Notes: generated from the sequence alone by a model not told the origin. A stretch of DNA of 64,000 nt from Sphingomonas sp. EC-HK361 (GCF_902498785.1 NZ_LR701494.1:558001-622000), one strand, 5' to 3'; shown: positions 48,786 through 60,097, counted from the stretch's first letter. Numbers and translations: made by a program.

Positions 48786-49456
48786 CGAGCAAGATCTACG
48801 TCGCGCTCGACACCCCCGATCTCGACCGGGCAAAGGCGATCGCAGAGCGCGTTCGCCACCATGTCGGCGGAATCAAGCTCGGTCTTGAATTCTTCCTCGG
48901 CAACGGCCGGCAGGGCGTGCGCGAGATGGCCGATATCGGCCTTCCCATCTTTCTCGACCTGAAACTCCACGACATCCCCAATACGGTCGGGAAAGCGATC
49001 CAGTCGCTGCGCCCGCTCGAGCCGGCGATCCTGACGGTGCACGCCGCGGGTGGCCGCGCGATGCTGGAGGATGCGAAGGCCGCAGCGCCATCGGGGACGA
49101 AGGTCGTCGCGGTGACGATGCTCACCAGCCTCGACGACGGCGATCTTCGCACCACGGGCGTCGCGGGCAGCGCGCACGATCAGGTGATGCGCCTGACCGA
49201 ACTCGCCATGAGCGCGGGCGTGGACGGCATCGTCTGTTCCGGCGAGGAAGTCGCCGCCGCGCACCGGCTCTGGCCCAAGGGTTTCTTCGTCGTGCCCGGG
49301 GTGCGCCCAGGCAACGGCGCGGTCGGCGACCAGAAGCGGGTCGTCACCCCGCGCGCCGCGCTCGACGCCGGCGCCTCGATCCTGGTCGTCGGGCGGCCGA
49401 TCACCCAGGCCGAAGACCCCGACCACGCCGCGCGGGAAATCGGCGCGACGCTGTAA
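48782..49456 (+). CDS. pyrF: orotidine 5'-phosphate decarboxylase
   Basis: A 224-residue TIM-barrel enzyme for the last step of UMP synthesis. The catalytic region DLKLHDIPNTV contains K61, H63 and D64; VVPGVRPG and VVGRPIT bind phosphate. Coupled to lapA upstream, and 45 bases before trpF. Confidence 0.96.
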   Translation: MTSKIYVALDTPDLDRAKAIAERVRHHVGGIKLGLEFFLGNGRQGVREMADIGLPIFLDLKLHDIPNTVGKAIQSLRPLEPAILTVHAAGGRAMLEDAKAAAPSGTKVVAVTMLTSLDDGDLRTTGVAGSAHDQVMRLTELAMSAGVDGIVCSGEEVAAAHRLWPKGFFVVPGVRPGNGAVGDQKRVVTPRAALDAGASILVVGRPITQAEDPDHAAREIGATL

Positions 49457-49501
49457 GTCGCGCGCCCTTCCCTCGCCCGCCGCGCGCGCTATATCGCCGC
49501 G

Positions 49502-50137
49502 ATGCCAGTGGCCAAGATTTGCGGCGTCACGACGCCGGCGGCACGCGATGCCGCGATCGAGGGCGGCGCGCGCCACATCGGCTTCGTCTTCTTCGCGCCC
49601 AGTCCACGCGACGTCGGCTTTGAGCAAGTCGCAGCGCTTGCGAGGGACATCCCTTCCCACGTCCAGCGCGTCGGCGTCTTCGTCGATCCAGACGATGCCG
49701 TGATCGACCGAGCCGTCGCGGCGAGTAGGCTCGAAGCGCTGCAACTGCACAAGACGGCGCCCGATCGCGTCGCCGCCTTGCGAAGGCGAACGGGCCTGGA
49801 AACCTGGGCGGCGGTCGCGGTCAAGACGCGCGCCGATCTCGACCGCGCCGCGGCTTACCGCGATGCCGCGACGCGCATCCTCTATGACGCCAGGACGCCG
49901 GACGATGCGTCGCTGCCCGGCGGCATGGGCATCCGCTTCGACTGGGGGCTGCTCGATGGCTTCCACCACCCGCTTCCCTGGGCGCTGTCGGGGGGGCTGG
50001 ATTCCTCGAACGTCGGCGAGGCCATCCGCCGCACCGGCGCCATGATCGTCGACGTCTCCTCCGGCGTCGAGTCCGCGCCCGGCGTCAAGGATGTGGACAA
50101 GATCGCGACGTTCCTTAAAGCCGTGGACCACGCATGA
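49502..50137 (+). CDS. trpF: phosphoribosylanthranilate isomerase
   Basis: A 211-residue TIM barrel of tryptophan synthesis. KICGVTT at 5-11 holds the catalytic cysteine, [12 protein letters not shown] and [11 protein letters not shown] follow, and [14 protein letters not shown] binds phosphate. The stop overlaps the trpB start (ATGA). Confidence 0.96.
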   Translation: MPVAKICGVTTPAARDAAIEGGARHIGFVFFAPSPRDVGFEQVAALARDIPSHVQRVGVFVDPDDAVIDRAVAASRLEALQLHKTAPDRVAALRRRTGLETWAAVAVKTRADLDRAAAYRDAATRILYDARTPDDASLPGGMGIRFDWGLLDGFHHPLPWALSGGLDSSNVGEAIRRTGAMIVDVSSGVESAPGVKDVDKIATFLKAVDHA

Positions 50138-51363
50138 ACGCTCCAAATTCCTTCCGGGCACAGCCTGATGATCGTGGCCATTTCGGCCAGTTCGGCGGTC
50201 GCTACGTCGCCGAGACGCTGATGCCACTCGTTCTCGATCTCGATCGGGAATATCGCGCGGCGAAGGCCGACCCGGCATTCAAGGCCGAGTTCGACGACCT
50301 CCTCGAACATTATGTCGGTCGCCCCAGCCCACTCTACCACGCGGAGCGGCTTACCGCGGCGGTGCGCGAAGGTGCCGAGCAGGGGATGGGTGCCGAAATC
50401 TGGTTCAAGCGTGACGAGCTGAACCACACCGGCGCGCACAAGATCAACAATTGCATCGGCCAGATCCTGCTCGCGATCCGCATGGGCAAGACGCGGATCA
50501 TCGCAGAAACCGGCGCCGGCCAACACGGCGTCGCGACCGCGACCGTCTGCGCGCGTTTCGGCCTGCCCTGCGTCATCTATATGGGCGCGCGCGATATCGA
50601 GCGGCAGCAGCCGAATGTCTTTCGGATGAAGCTCTTGGGCGCCGAAGTTCGCGCCGTGACTTCAGGTGCCGCGACGCTGAAAGACGCCATGAACGAGGGG
50701 CTGCGCGATTGGGTCGCGAACGTCCACGACACCTTCTACATCATCGGCACCGCCGCCGGCCCGCACCCCTATCCCGAGCTTGTCCGCGACTTTCAGAGCG
50801 TCATCGGCATCGAAGCGCGGGCGCAGATGCTTGCCCGCACCGGCCGCCTGCCCGACCTGCTGGTCGCGGCGATCGGCGGCGGATCGAACGCGATCGGGCT
50901 GTTCCATCCCTTTCTCGACGATCCGGACGTCGCGATGCTCGGCGTGGAAGCTGCGGGTCACGGACTGGACAAGGACCATGCCGCCAGCCTCGCCGGCGGC
51001 TTTCCCGGCGTCCTGCACGGCAACAAGACCTATCTGCTCCAGGATGAGGACGGCCAGATCACCGAGGCACATTCGATTTCGGCGGGCCTCGACTATCCCG
51101 GCATCGGTCCGGAACATGCGTGGCTGCGCGATATCGGCCGGGTAGAATATGACTCCGCCACCGATAGCGAGGCGCTCGACGCGTTCCAGCTGCTCTGTCG
51201 GACGGAAGGCATCATCCCAGCGCTCGAGCCTTCTCATGCGATTGCAGCCGTCACGCGGAAGGCACGAGAAATGCGGGAAGATCAGATCATCCTCGCCAAT
51301 CTGTGCGGTCGTGGCGACAAGGACATCTTCACCGTCGCCGAGGCGTTGGGGGTCGCGATATGA
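50134..51363 (+). CDS. trpB: tryptophan synthase beta chain
   Basis: A 409-residue PLP enzyme that joins indole and serine. The PLP lysine is K103 in HTGAHKINN; the phosphate-binding loop is [14 protein letters not shown] follows. Overlaps trpF and trpA, keeping the alpha and beta chains in equal amount. Confidence 0.98.
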   Translation: MNAPNSFRAQPDDRGHFGQFGGRYVAETLMPLVLDLDREYRAAKADPAFKAEFDDLLEHYVGRPSPLYHAERLTAAVREGAEQGMGAEIWFKRDELNHTGAHKINNCIGQILLAIRMGKTRIIAETGAGQHGVATATVCARFGLPCVIYMGARDIERQQPNVFRMKLLGAEVRAVTSGAATLKDAMNEGLRDWVANVHDTFYIIGTAAGPHPYPELVRDFQSVIGIEARAQMLARTGRLPDLLVAAIGGGSNAIGLFHPFLDDPDVAMLGVEAAGHGLDKDHAASLAGGFPGVLHGNKTYLLQDEDGQITEAHSISAGLDYPGIGPEHAWLRDIGRVEYDSATDSEALDAFQLLCRTEGIIPALEPSHAIAAVTRKAREMREDQIILANLCGRGDKDIFTVAEALGVAI

Positions 51364-52172
51364 GCCGCCTCGGTTCGGCCTTCGAGCGCGCGAAGGCCGA
51401 TGGTCGCGCGGCGCTCGTCACCTTCGTGACCGCCGGCGATCCTTCGCCAGCCGCGACCGGGGCTATCCTCGATGCGCTGGTCGAGGGCGGCGCGGATGTC
51501 ATCGAGCTGGGTATGCCCTTCACAGATCCGATGGCGGACGGGCCTGCAATCCAGGCGGCGAACATCCGCAGTTTGGATGCCGGGACGACAACTGCCGACA
51601 TCCTGCGCATCGCGAAGGAATTTCGGACGCGCCACGCTGGCATCCCGCTAGTCCTGATGGGCTATGCCAATCCGATGCTCCGCCGCGGCGCCGCGTGGTT
51701 CGCCGACGCCGCACAGGAAGCCGGTGTCGATGGCGTGATCTGCGTCGATGTGCCCCCCGAGGAGGACGACGCGCTTGGCCCGGCGCTCCGCGCCGCCGGG
51801 CTCGACCTCATCCGCCTGGCGACGCCCACCACCGACGCCGCGCGGTTGCCGGCGGTGATCGATGGCGCCTCGGGCTTCCTCTATTATGTGTCGGTGGCGG
51901 GCATCACCGGGTTGCAGCAGGCCGCGCAGGATTCGATCGAGGCCGCGGTCGCGCGGATCAAGGCCGCAACCGATCTGCCCGTCGCGGTCGGTTTCGGCAT
52001 ACGGACACCCGAACAGGCCCAAGCGATCGGCGCGGTCGCCGACGGCGTCGTCGTCGGCTCGGCCATCGTCGAGATCATCGCCGCGAACGGTGCTGATGCA
52101 CCCGCCGCCGTCATCCCCTATATTCGCAGTCTCGCCGACGCGGTTTCGTCGGCCCGAAGGATTCCCGCATGA
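51360..52172 (+). CDS. trpA: tryptophan synthase alpha chain
   Basis: A 270-residue TIM barrel that cleaves indole-glycerol phosphate. Both catalytic residues are at the classical positions, E49 (VIELGMPF) and D60 ([10 protein letters not shown]). I chose the ATG that overlaps the trpB stop (ATGA). The stop overlaps accD. Confidence 0.98.
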   Translation: MSRLGSAFERAKADGRAALVTFVTAGDPSPAATGAILDALVEGGADVIELGMPFTDPMADGPAIQAANIRSLDAGTTTADILRIAKEFRTRHAGIPLVLMGYANPMLRRGAAWFADAAQEAGVDGVICVDVPPEEDDALGPALRAAGLDLIRLATPTTDAARLPAVIDGASGFLYYVSVAGITGLQQAAQDSIEAAVARIKAATDLPVAVGFGIRTPEQAQAIGAVADGVVVGSAIVEIIAANGADAPAAVIPYIRSLADAVSSARRIPA

Positions 52173-53029
52173 GCTGGCTTTCTAGTGTTCGCAATGCCTT
52201 GTCGCTGGTTGTTCCTACCAAAAAGGAAACGCCCGACAATCTCTGGCACAAATGCAAGGGCTGCGGGCAGATGGTGTTCGCCAAGGAAATGGAGGAAAAC
52301 CTCCACGTCTGCCCGAAATGCGACCATCACGAACGGATCGGCCCGCGTGACCGGTTCGCCTATCTGTTCGACGAGGGCAGCTCTGCCGAACTGCCCGCGC
52401 CCAAGGTCGCCGAAGACCCGCTGAAATTCCGCGATTCCAAGAAATATGCCGACCGGCTGAAGGCCGCGCGCGTCGCGACCGGTGAGGCGGACGCGTTCGT
52501 CAACGCGCGCGGGCGGATCATGGGCCACAAGGTGGTCATCGGCGTGCAGGACTTCGCGTTCATGGGCGGATCGATGGGCCAGGCGGTCGGCGAGGCGTTC
52601 ATTCGCGGCGCGCAGGCGGCGATCGAGGACAAATGCCCCTTCATCGTCTTCACCGCGTCCGGAGGCGCGCGCATGCAGGAAGGCATATTGAGCCTGATGC
52701 AGATGCCGCGCGCGACCGTTGCGATCCAGATGCTTCACGACGCGGGGCTACCCTACATCGTCGTGCTGACCGATCCCACCTCCGGCGGGGTCATGGCGGC
52801 CTATGCCATGCTGGGCGACGTCCACATCGCCGAACCCAAGGCGACGCTCGCCTTTACCGGCCGCCGCGTGATCGAGAACACGATCCGCGAAAAGCTGCCC
52901 GATGATTTCCAGACTTCCGAATATTATCTCGAGCATGGGATGATCGACATGGTCGTGCACCGCAAGGCGCTTCGCGAGAAGCTGGCGACCGTGATCGAAT
53001 ATCTTTGCCCGGAACGGGCCGCGGCCTGA
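52169..53029 (+). CDS. accD: acetyl-CoA carboxylase carboxyltransferase subunit beta
   Basis: A 286-residue partner of AccA. The N-terminal zinc ribbon has C29, C32, C48 and C51; the carboxyltransferase core has [11 protein letters not shown] and [14 protein letters not shown]. Its place between trpA and folC is a widely conserved order in proteobacteria. ATGA overlap with trpA. Confidence 0.98.
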   Translation: MSWLSSVRNALSLVVPTKKETPDNLWHKCKGCGQMVFAKEMEENLHVCPKCDHHERIGPRDRFAYLFDEGSSAELPAPKVAEDPLKFRDSKKYADRLKAARVATGEADAFVNARGRIMGHKVVIGVQDFAFMGGSMGQAVGEAFIRGAQAAIEDKCPFIVFTASGGARMQEGILSLMQMPRATVAIQMLHDAGLPYIVVLTDPTSGGVMAAYAMLGDVHIAEPKATLAFTGRRVIENTIREKLPDDFQTSEYYLEHGMIDMVVHRKALREKLATVIEYLCPERAAA

Positions 53030-53059
53030 TCGCGCCCTGATCGCACAAGGATAGCGGCG

Positions 53060-54379
53060 ATGCCCGACCACGCCGTCTCCTCCTCGCCTGCCGTTCAGGC
53101 ACAGCTGGACCGGTTGTGGTCGCTCTCGCCCGGCGCGGATGTGCTGGGGCTCGATCGGATCACGCGGCTGCTCGATCGTCTTGGCAACCCGCAACGCAAT
53201 CTGCCCCCGGTCTTCCATGTCGCCGGGACGAACGGCAAGGGATCGACCTGCGCCTTCCTGCGCGCCGCGATCGAGGCGGCGGAAAAACGCGTCCACGTCT
53301 ATTCGAGCCCGCATCTCGTCCGCTTCAACGAGCGGATAAGGCTCGCCGGCGAGCTGATCGACGACGCCCATCTCGCCGCACTACTCGAAGAGGTGCTCGA
53401 TCACGCCGATGGCCTGCGGGCGAGCTTCTTCGAGGTCACGACCGCGGCTGCGTTCCTGGCCTTCGCGCGCACCCCCGCGGACGCCTGTGTGATCGAGGTG
53501 GGGCTAGGCGGTCGGCTCGATGCGACCAACGTCATCGCACGCCCCGCCGTCACCGGAATCGCCGCGCTCGGCATCGATCACCAGGCATTTCTCGGCGAGA
53601 CGCTGCCGGTGATCGCCGCGGAAAAGGCCGGCATCGCCAAGGAGGGCGTTCCCCTCGTCACCCTCGCCTACCCGCCCGAGATCGCCGCGGTGATCGACCG
53701 TATCGCGACCGAGCGACGCGCGCCCGTCGTGATGCAAGGCCGCGACTGGACCTGGACGGGCGAGGACGGCGTGGTGCGCTATCATGACGCCAAAGTTGCG
53801 ATTGCGATGCCGATCCCGACCCTTGCCGGCGACCATCAACGCGATAACCTCGCGCTCGCCGCGGCAATGATCCGCAACCAGTCGGCCCTTCGCATGCCTG
53901 AGGAATCCATGGCGGAGGCGTCCCGGCAGGCGACATGGCCCGCCCGCATGCAGAGGCTCGATCGCGGCGACCTGGTCGATTCGCTCCCCGCGCATTGCGC
54001 GCTGTGGCTCGACGGGGCGCACAACCCCTCGGCGGCGGCGCGCGTCGCGGACGCCTTTATCGAAGCAGCGCCGCGCGGGCCGCGCATCCTCATTCTCGGC
54101 ATGCTCGCCAACAAGGATGCGGCCGGCGTGCTGGGAGCCTTTGCTCCGGTCGTTGACCTCGTGGTCGCCGTCCCGGTTCCCGGGCACGACGAGCATGATC
54201 CGCAAGCGCTGGCCGACCAGGCGCGGGGGATGGGCCTGAACGCAGAAGCTGCTGGCGATATCGCCGCCGCGCTCCGCCTGGCGTCGACGGCGCAATCGAA
54301 TGTAGCAGCCATCCTCATTGCAGGCTCGCTCTACCTCGCCGGCGAGGCGCTCAAGCTCAACGGCACCCCGCCCGACTGA
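53060..54379 (+). CDS. folC: bifunctional folylpolyglutamate/dihydrofolate synthase
   Basis: A 439-residue Mur-ligase-family enzyme that adds glutamate to folates. P-loop GTNGKGS at 56-62, then YSSPHLVRFNERI, EVGLGGRLDATNV and the C-terminal DGAHNPSA. Follows accD by 30 bases, last gene of the trp-accD-folC cluster. Confidence 0.96.
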   Translation: MPDHAVSSSPAVQAQLDRLWSLSPGADVLGLDRITRLLDRLGNPQRNLPPVFHVAGTNGKGSTCAFLRAAIEAAEKRVHVYSSPHLVRFNERIRLAGELIDDAHLAALLEEVLDHADGLRASFFEVTTAAAFLAFARTPADACVIEVGLGGRLDATNVIARPAVTGIAALGIDHQAFLGETLPVIAAEKAGIAKEGVPLVTLAYPPEIAAVIDRIATERRAPVVMQGRDWTWTGEDGVVRYHDAKVAIAMPIPTLAGDHQRDNLALAAAMIRNQSALRMPEESMAEASRQATWPARMQRLDRGDLVDSLPAHCALWLDGAHNPSAAARVADAFIEAAPRGPRILILGMLANKDAAGVLGAFAPVVDLVVAVPVPGHDEHDPQALADQARGMGLNAEAAGDIAAALRLASTAQSNVAAILIAGSLYLAGEALKLNGTPPD

Positions 54380-54390
54380 CCCCACTTTAT

Positions 54391-54420
54391 TTGCGATTGA
54401 CTTGCAATAGCGACTTGCGA
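54391..54420 (+). promoter_or_regulatory. possible iron (Fur-type) box upstream of a small gene
   Basis: TTGCGATTGACTTGCAA (54391-54407) has TTGC/GCAA arms, and TTGCGA recurs at 54415-54420, a tandem arrangement seen at iron-regulated promoters of alphaproteobacteria. TTGACT inside it could also serve as a -35 element. It lies 28 bases before the start of the next gene. Pattern only. Confidence 0.35.
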
Positions 54421-54447
54421 GACTGTCCTCGCAAAGGAGTCGCGTCA

Positions 54448-54879
54448 ATGGACATCGTTTCGGTGAGTCGCCCCCTGCCCCATTCCCTGCCCGCCGGCGG
54501 AACGGCACGCCTTGCCCTGTTCGTTGTTCGCCGGATCGGTGCGCACGGGCTTCACGATGCACGCGCCACGCAGATCATGATGCAGGCTTTCGGCACCGGA
54601 TTCCGACGCCCGCTGTCCCTGATGCGCGCGATGATGGCCGATCTCGCCGCGAGTGCTGCCACCTGCCTGACCATCGCACCGTGCTGCTGCGCGCGCGCAA
54701 CCGACGCCGAACGCGCGCTGCTCCTGCTGCTGGAATGCGCGGAAACGCGACCGGCACGCGCGCGGCTGCTGCTCGCCGACCTGCTCGGGAACCGATCCGT
54801 GGATGGCGCGCTCGCCAGCATCGCAGCGGTGTCGGCGGCCTTTGCCGATCTCGGGCACCCGATCGTCCTGAGCGACTGA
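54448..54879 (+). CDS. hypothetical protein, helical, Cys-rich
   Basis: A 143-residue protein, start chosen at MDIVSV because AAGGAG lies nine bases upstream. It contains FVVRRIGAHGLHDARATQIM, long helices, and a cysteine cluster around CLTIAPCCCA (four Cys), then ARLLLADLLGNRSVDG. I do not recognise the family with confidence; similar short proteins seem to occur only in sphingomonads. The possible iron box upstream and the cysteines hint at a metal-linked role, which is inference. Confidence 0.7.
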   Translation: MDIVSVSRPLPHSLPAGGTARLALFVVRRIGAHGLHDARATQIMMQAFGTGFRRPLSLMRAMMADLAASAATCLTIAPCCCARATDAERALLLLLECAETRPARARLLLADLLGNRSVDGALASIAAVSAAFADLGHPIVLSD

Positions 54880-54930
54880 TCTGGCGAACAGCGGTTTCGC
54901 GAATCGCGCGGGGCGCGCATAGTCGCCCGC

Positions 54931-57900
54931 ATGGCGCATTCCGGCTTCGTACCGCTTCGTATCTTTTCGTCCTACACCATGCTCGACGGTGCGATCGAAC
55001 CCAAGGCGATCGCGAAGTCTGCGGCGAAACTGCGCTTTCCGGCTGCGGCACTTACCGATCGCAACGGTCTCTACGCCGCCATGGCGTTTTCCGACGCGGC
55101 GATGGGCGCCGGCGTCCAGCCGGTGATCGGCACGATGCTCTCGATCGCGCGACCGGGCATGCCGGACGGCGCCGCGCCCGTCGTCGACTGGATCGCGCTC
55201 TACGCGCAGGACGCCGCGGGCTATGACAATCTGTGCCAACTCGTCAGCCGCGCGCATCTCGACCGGCCTATCGACCAGCCGCCCCATGTCGAGCTGTCGA
55301 CACTGCGAGAATTCAGCGCCGGCCTGCTCGCGCTGACCGCCGGCGGCGAAGGGGCGGTCGCGCGGCTGTTCGCGGAAGACCAGCCGGCGCGCGCGCTGGC
55401 CTATGCGGAGCAGCTTGCCGAGGCGTTCCCGGACCGCCTCTACATCGAACTCTCGCGCCGCGGCGATGCGATCGAGGAGGCCGCCGAGGAGGCGCTGATC
55501 GATCTCGCCTACGCCCGCGACCTGCCCCTTGTCGCCACCAACCCCTGCTGCTTTGCGGAGGCCGATTTCGGCGAGGCGCATGACGCTATGCTGTGTATCG
55601 CCAGCTCCAGCTACTTACAGAGCGAGGATCGTCCCCGCAGCTCGCCGGACGCGTGGATGAAGCCGGCGGACGTCATGGCGACATTGTTCGCCGACCTGCC
55701 CGAAGCGATCGCGAACACGCTCGTCGTGGCCCAGCGCTGCGCCGTCGCCGCGCCCAAGCGCAAGCCGATCCTGCCGAGCCTTGCGGGCGACCGCGACGGC
55801 GAGGCGGCGATGCTGCGCGAACAGGCGCGCGCGGGACTCCACGCCCGGCTCGACCGGATCGCGGCATTCGCGGCAGAGCCAGCTCCCGATGGCTGGCGCG
55901 ATCCCTATATCGCGCGGCTGGAATTCGAGCTCGACGTCATCATCCAGATGGGGTTTCCGGGCTATTTCCTGATCGTCGCCGATTTCATCAAATGGGCGAA
56001 GGACCACGATATTCCCGTGGGACCAGGGCGCGGTTCGGGTGCGGGCTCGGTCGTCGCCTGGTCGCTGACGATTACCGATCTCGATCCGCTGAAGCTGGGT
56101 CTGCTGTTCGAACGCTTCCTGAACCCGGAACGCGTGTCGATGCCCGATTTCGATATCGACTTCTGCGAAACGCGGCGCGGCGAGGTCATCCGCTACGTTC
56201 AGGAACGATATGGCCGCGATCAGGTCGCGCAGATCATCACCTTCGGAAAGCTGAAGGCGCGCGCGGTGTTGAAGGACACCGGACGCGTCCTCCAGATGAG
56301 CTACGGTCAGGTCGATCGGCTCGCCAAGCTGGTGCCCAACCATCCGACCGACCCGTGGGACCTCAAGCGCGCGCTCAACGGCGTGCCAGAGCTGGCGCGC
56401 GAATATTCGAACGACAATCAGGTCCGCCACCTGCTCGACCTTGCGACGCAGCTGGAGGGCCTGCCCCGCCACAGCTCGACCCACGCCGCCGGCGTCGTCA
56501 TCGGCGATCGCCCGCTCGCCCAGCTCGTCCCGCTCTACCGCGACCCGCGATCGGACATGCCCGTCACACAGTTCGACATGAAATATGTCGAGGGCGCCGG
56601 GCTGGTGAAGTTCGACTTCCTTGGCTTGAAGACGCTTTCGGTTCTCAAGAAGGCTGTCGAACTACTTAAGAAACGAGATATAGTTGTCGATCTCGATACG
56701 CTGTCATGGGACGATGAAGCGACCTTCAAGCTCATGCAGAGCGGCAACACGGTCGGGGTGTTCCAGATCGAGTCGGAGGGCATGCGCCGGACGCTGACCG
56801 CGGTGAAGCCGACCGTTTTCGAGGACATCATCGCGCTCAACGCGCTCTATCGGCCGGGTCCGATGGACAATATCCCGATGTTCGGCCGTCGCAAGAATGG
56901 CAACGAAGCCATTGAATATCCTCACGCCCTTCTCGAACCGATCCTGCAAGAGACGTATGGCATCTTCGTCTATCAGGAACAGGTGATGCAGGCTGCGCAG
57001 ATCCTGGCGGGCTACACGCTGGGCGGCGCCGACATGCTCCGCCGCGCGATGGGCAAGAAGATCAAGGCCGAGATGGACGCGCAGCGCGCGATCTTCGTCG
57101 AGGGCTGCGCACAGGTGAACGGGATCGCCAAGGCGAAAGCCAACGAGCTGTTCGACTTGATCGACAAGTTCGCCGGCTATGGTTTCAACAAGAGCCACGC
57201 CGCGGCCTATGCGCTGCTCACCTATCAGACGGCATGGCTGAAGGCGCATTATCCGCACGAGTTCTTCGCGGCATCAATGTGTTACGACCTGCATCTGACA
57301 GACAAGCTCGCGATCTTCGTCGATGACATGCGTCGACTCGGCGTCGAATGCCTGCCGCCCGATATCAACGCGAGCGAAGCCGAGTTCGATGTCCAGGCGA
57401 CGTCGGACGGCCACGCCGTGCGATACGCGCTTGCGGCGCTCAAATCGGTCGGCGAAGGCGCGATGGAACGGCTGGTCGAGGAACGCCAGGCGAGCGGCGC
57501 GTTCCAGAGCCTAGACGACCTCGCCGATCGCGTCGATCCGCGATTGCTCAACAAGCGCCAGGTCGAGACGCTCGCTGCTGCCGGCGCCTTCGATACGCTC
57601 GAACCCAACCGCGCCGGCGTGTTCGCCGCGGCCGAGACGATCCTCGCGGTGGCGGCCAGCAACCATGCGGCACGGATCAGCGGCCAGGGTGGGCTGTTCG
57701 GCGATAGCGCGGTCGCAGGCGACACGATCAAGCTGCCCGCGGGCGCCAACTGGTCGCTCGCCGAGCGGATGGAGCAGGAGAAGGAGGCTTACGGCTTCTA
57801 CTTTTCCGCCCATCCCGTCGATCGCCACCTGCATCTTGCCCGCAGCCACGGCGCGCGCAGCTTCGTCGCGCTTGGCGAGCTGTCGATCCCCGACGATGGC

Positions 57901-58428
57901 ACGCGGACCGGCGCGACGATGGCGGTGCTGGTCGAGGACGCGCGCTGGCGCACCTCGGCGCGCGGGCGGCGCTACATGATGGCGACGATGTCCGACGCCA
58001 GCGGCCAGTTCGTCGCAACCTGCTTCGACGACGCGGTCGCCGCCGATCTGGAGGACGCCGCGAAGAACGGCGGATGCGGGCTCATCACCGTCGAACTCGA
58101 CAGGCGTCCGGGCGAGGATACGCCGCGCGTGTCGGTGAAACGAATCCAGCCGTTCGAGACGCTGGCATCGACCGCGCGCTTCGTGCTGGAGATCGCAGTC
58201 GATGATGCGGCCGCCATCCCGGCGCTTGCCGCCACACTCGCCCCGCACCGCGGCGCGCGGGGTGAGGTTCGCCTCAAGGTTCTTGTGCCGACAGGCGGAA
58301 CCGCAACGCTGCTACTCGGGCGCGACTTCCTGCTCGACGGCGAGCTTGCGGGCCGGATCGAGACGTTGCACGGTGTGACCACCGCCTTGCTCAAGCCGTC
58401 AGAAACCCGGCTCGCGCTCGTCGGCTGA
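54931..58428 (+). CDS. dnaE: DNA polymerase III subunit alpha
   Basis: An 1165-residue C-family replicative polymerase. The palm acidic motif PDFDIDF is at 405-411; GPGRGSGAGSVVAW, the fingers (GVFQIESEGM) and the C-terminal OB and tau-binding regions follow. The N-terminal PHP domain (FVPLRIFSSYTMLDGA) has Pro and Phe where many PHP domains have the metal-binding histidines, so proofreading from this domain is unlikely; DnaQ would supply it. Length fits DnaE1 rather than the shorter DnaE2. Confidence 0.96.
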   Translation: MAHSGFVPLRIFSSYTMLDGAIEPKAIAKSAAKLRFPAAALTDRNGLYAAMAFSDAAMGAGVQPVIGTMLSIARPGMPDGAAPVVDWIALYAQDAAGYDNLCQLVSRAHLDRPIDQPPHVELSTLREFSAGLLALTAGGEGAVARLFAEDQPARALAYAEQLAEAFPDRLYIELSRRGDAIEEAAEEALIDLAYARDLPLVATNPCCFAEADFGEAHDAMLCIASSSYLQSEDRPRSSPDAWMKPADVMATLFADLPEAIANTLVVAQRCAVAAPKRKPILPSLAGDRDGEAAMLREQARAGLHARLDRIAAFAAEPAPDGWRDPYIARLEFELDVIIQMGFPGYFLIVADFIKWAKDHDIPVGPGRGSGAGSVVAWSLTITDLDPLKLGLLFERFLNPERVSMPDFDIDFCETRRGEVIRYVQERYGRDQVAQIITFGKLKARAVLKDTGRVLQMSYGQVDRLAKLVPNHPTDPWDLKRALNGVPELAREYSNDNQVRHLLDLATQLEGLPRHSSTHAAGVVIGDRPLAQLVPLYRDPRSDMPVTQFDMKYVEGAGLVKFDFLGLKTLSVLKKAVELLKKRDIVVDLDTLSWDDEATFKLMQSGNTVGVFQIESEGMRRTLTAVKPTVFEDIIALNALYRPGPMDNIPMFGRRKNGNEAIEYPHALLEPILQETYGIFVYQEQVMQAAQILAGYTLGGADMLRRAMGKKIKAEMDAQRAIFVEGCAQVNGIAKAKANELFDLIDKFAGYGFNKSHAAAYALLTYQTAWLKAHYPHEFFAASMCYDLHLTDKLAIFVDDMRRLGVECLPPDINASEAEFDVQATSDGHAVRYALAALKSVGEGAMERLVEERQASGAFQSLDDLADRVDPRLLNKRQVETLAAAGAFDTLEPNRAGVFAAAETILAVAASNHAARISGQGGLFGDSAVAGDTIKLPAGANWSLAERMEQEKEAYGFYFSAHPVDRHLHLARSHGARSFVALGELSIPDDGTRTGATMAVLVEDARWRTSARGRRYMMATMSDASGQFVATCFDDAVAADLEDAAKNGGCGLITVELDRRPGEDTPRVSVKRIQPFETLASTARFVLEIAVDDAAAIPALAATLAPHRGARGEVRLKVLVPTGGTATLLLGRDFLLDGELAGRIETLHGVTTALLKPSETRLALVG

Positions 58429-58492
58429 CGCGGGAGACCGGGCGGCGTTCGCTCCGGCCGATGCGATCGACACGAACGGGAGAGCGTGGGCG

Positions 58493-60097
58493 GTGCTTGG
58501 CGGAATGCAGGATTTCGAGCTGCGCGTACCGCGCCTCATCGATCACGCGGCGCGCGAACATGGCGCGCGGGAAATCGTCACACACTGGGCCGATGGCCGC
58601 GAGACGCGCACCGACTGGGCCGGCATCGCACGCGATGCGCGCAAACTGGCGCAGGCGCTCGAACGAATGGGCGTGGGCCGTGGGGACCGGGTCGCGACGC
58701 TGGCGATGAACCACGCGCACCACCTCGTCGCGTGGTATGGCGCGATCGGCATGGGCGGGGTCGTCCACACTATCAACCCGCGCCTTTTCGACGAACAGCT
58801 CGTCTACATCGCCAATCACGCCGAGGATCAGGTGCTGTTCTACGACATGGCCTTCCAGCCGATCGTCGATCGATTGAAAAGCCAGTGGACCAGCATCCGT
58901 CATTATGTCGCGTTCGACGATCTCGGGCTGCAGGGCTTTGCCGCGCTGATCGATCGCGAGGACGACGACTATGAATGGGTCGAGGGGCCGGAACGCGAGC
59001 CGTGCATGCTCTGCTACACCAGCGGCACGACCGGCAATCCGAAGGGCGTTCTCTACGAACACCGCTCCACGATGATCCACGCGATGGCGGAGGTTGCGCC
59101 ATGGGTCTTCGATCTCGCGCCGAGTTCGGTAGTGCTGCCCGTCGTCCCGCTCTTCCACGCCGCCGCCTGGGGCCTGCCCTTCGCCTGCGCGCTCGCCGGC
59201 GCGAAGCTCGTCTATTCCGCCGTCAATGATCCGGCCGTGCTGTGCCGGCTGATGAACGACGAAAAGGTCACCCATTCGGCCGGCGTGCCGACGGTGTGGC
59301 TGTCGATGTTCCAGCATATCGATGCGACCGGGGAAAGTCCGCGCCACCTGAAGCAGGTCACGATCGGCGGTTCGGCGGCGCCGCGCGCGATGATCGACCG
59401 GATCATGGGGATGGGCGCGACCGTCAAGCATCTGTGGGGGATGACCGAAACCTCACCGATCGGCACGGCGGGCAACGAACCGCCGGACTGGGCGAGCATG
59501 ACTCGCGACGCCCAACTCGACCGGATGTGCAAGCAGGGGAGTATTCCGTTCGGGATCGAGCTGCAGGTCATCGACGACGATGGCGCTGTGCTGCCGCGCG
59601 ACGGCAAGAGCTCGGGTCGCCTGCAGGTGCGCGGGCCCTGGGTCGTGAAGCGCTATTTCGGCGCGGATCAGGACGCGGTCGATGCCGGTGGCTGGTTCGA
59701 CACCGGCGATGTCGCGGTGCTTCACCCGGACGGCACGATGCAGATCACCGATCGTTCGAAGGACGTCATCAAATCGGGCGGCGAATGGATCAGCTCGGTC
59801 GAGCTGGAAAACGCCGCGGTCGGCTGCGCAGGCGTGGCGGAAGCCGCCGCCATCGGCATCGCGCATCCCAAATGGGACGAACGCCCGCTCCTTCTCGTCG
59901 TGCGCAAGCCGGGATCGGCCGTATCACCCGACGAGATCAATGCGCATCTGAGGAAGCATGTCGCCAAATGGTGGCTGCCCGATGCGATCGAGTTCGTCGA
60001 TTCGCTCCCGCACACCGCGACCGGCAAGCTGCTGAAGACGGCGCTACGGGACCAGTTTCGGGACTATCGACTGCCCGACGCGCGCCTCGCCGGCTGA
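58493..60097 (+). CDS. long-chain fatty-acid-CoA ligase
   Basis: A 534-residue AMP-forming enzyme. The AMP loop [11 protein letters not shown] is at about 176-186, LWGMTETSP follows, then [26 protein letters not shown] and the catalytic Lys in [11 protein letters not shown]. It activates a medium- or long-chain acyl substrate for beta-oxidation or lipid use. The GTG start gives [12 protein letters not shown]; an ATG four codons later is possible. Its stop abuts the stop of the converging Hpt gene (TGATCA). Confidence 0.93.
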   Translation: MLGGMQDFELRVPRLIDHAAREHGAREIVTHWADGRETRTDWAGIARDARKLAQALERMGVGRGDRVATLAMNHAHHLVAWYGAIGMGGVVHTINPRLFDEQLVYIANHAEDQVLFYDMAFQPIVDRLKSQWTSIRHYVAFDDLGLQGFAALIDREDDDYEWVEGPEREPCMLCYTSGTTGNPKGVLYEHRSTMIHAMAEVAPWVFDLAPSSVVLPVVPLFHAAAWGLPFACALAGAKLVYSAVNDPAVLCRLMNDEKVTHSAGVPTVWLSMFQHIDATGESPRHLKQVTIGGSAAPRAMIDRIMGMGATVKHLWGMTETSPIGTAGNEPPDWASMTRDAQLDRMCKQGSIPFGIELQVIDDDGAVLPRDGKSSGRLQVRGPWVVKRYFGADQDAVDAGGWFDTGDVAVLHPDGTMQITDRSKDVIKSGGEWISSVELENAAVGCAGVAEAAAIGIAHPKWDERPLLLVVRKPGSAVSPDEINAHLRKHVAKWWLPDAIEFVDSLPHTATGKLLKTALRDQFRDYRLPDARLAG

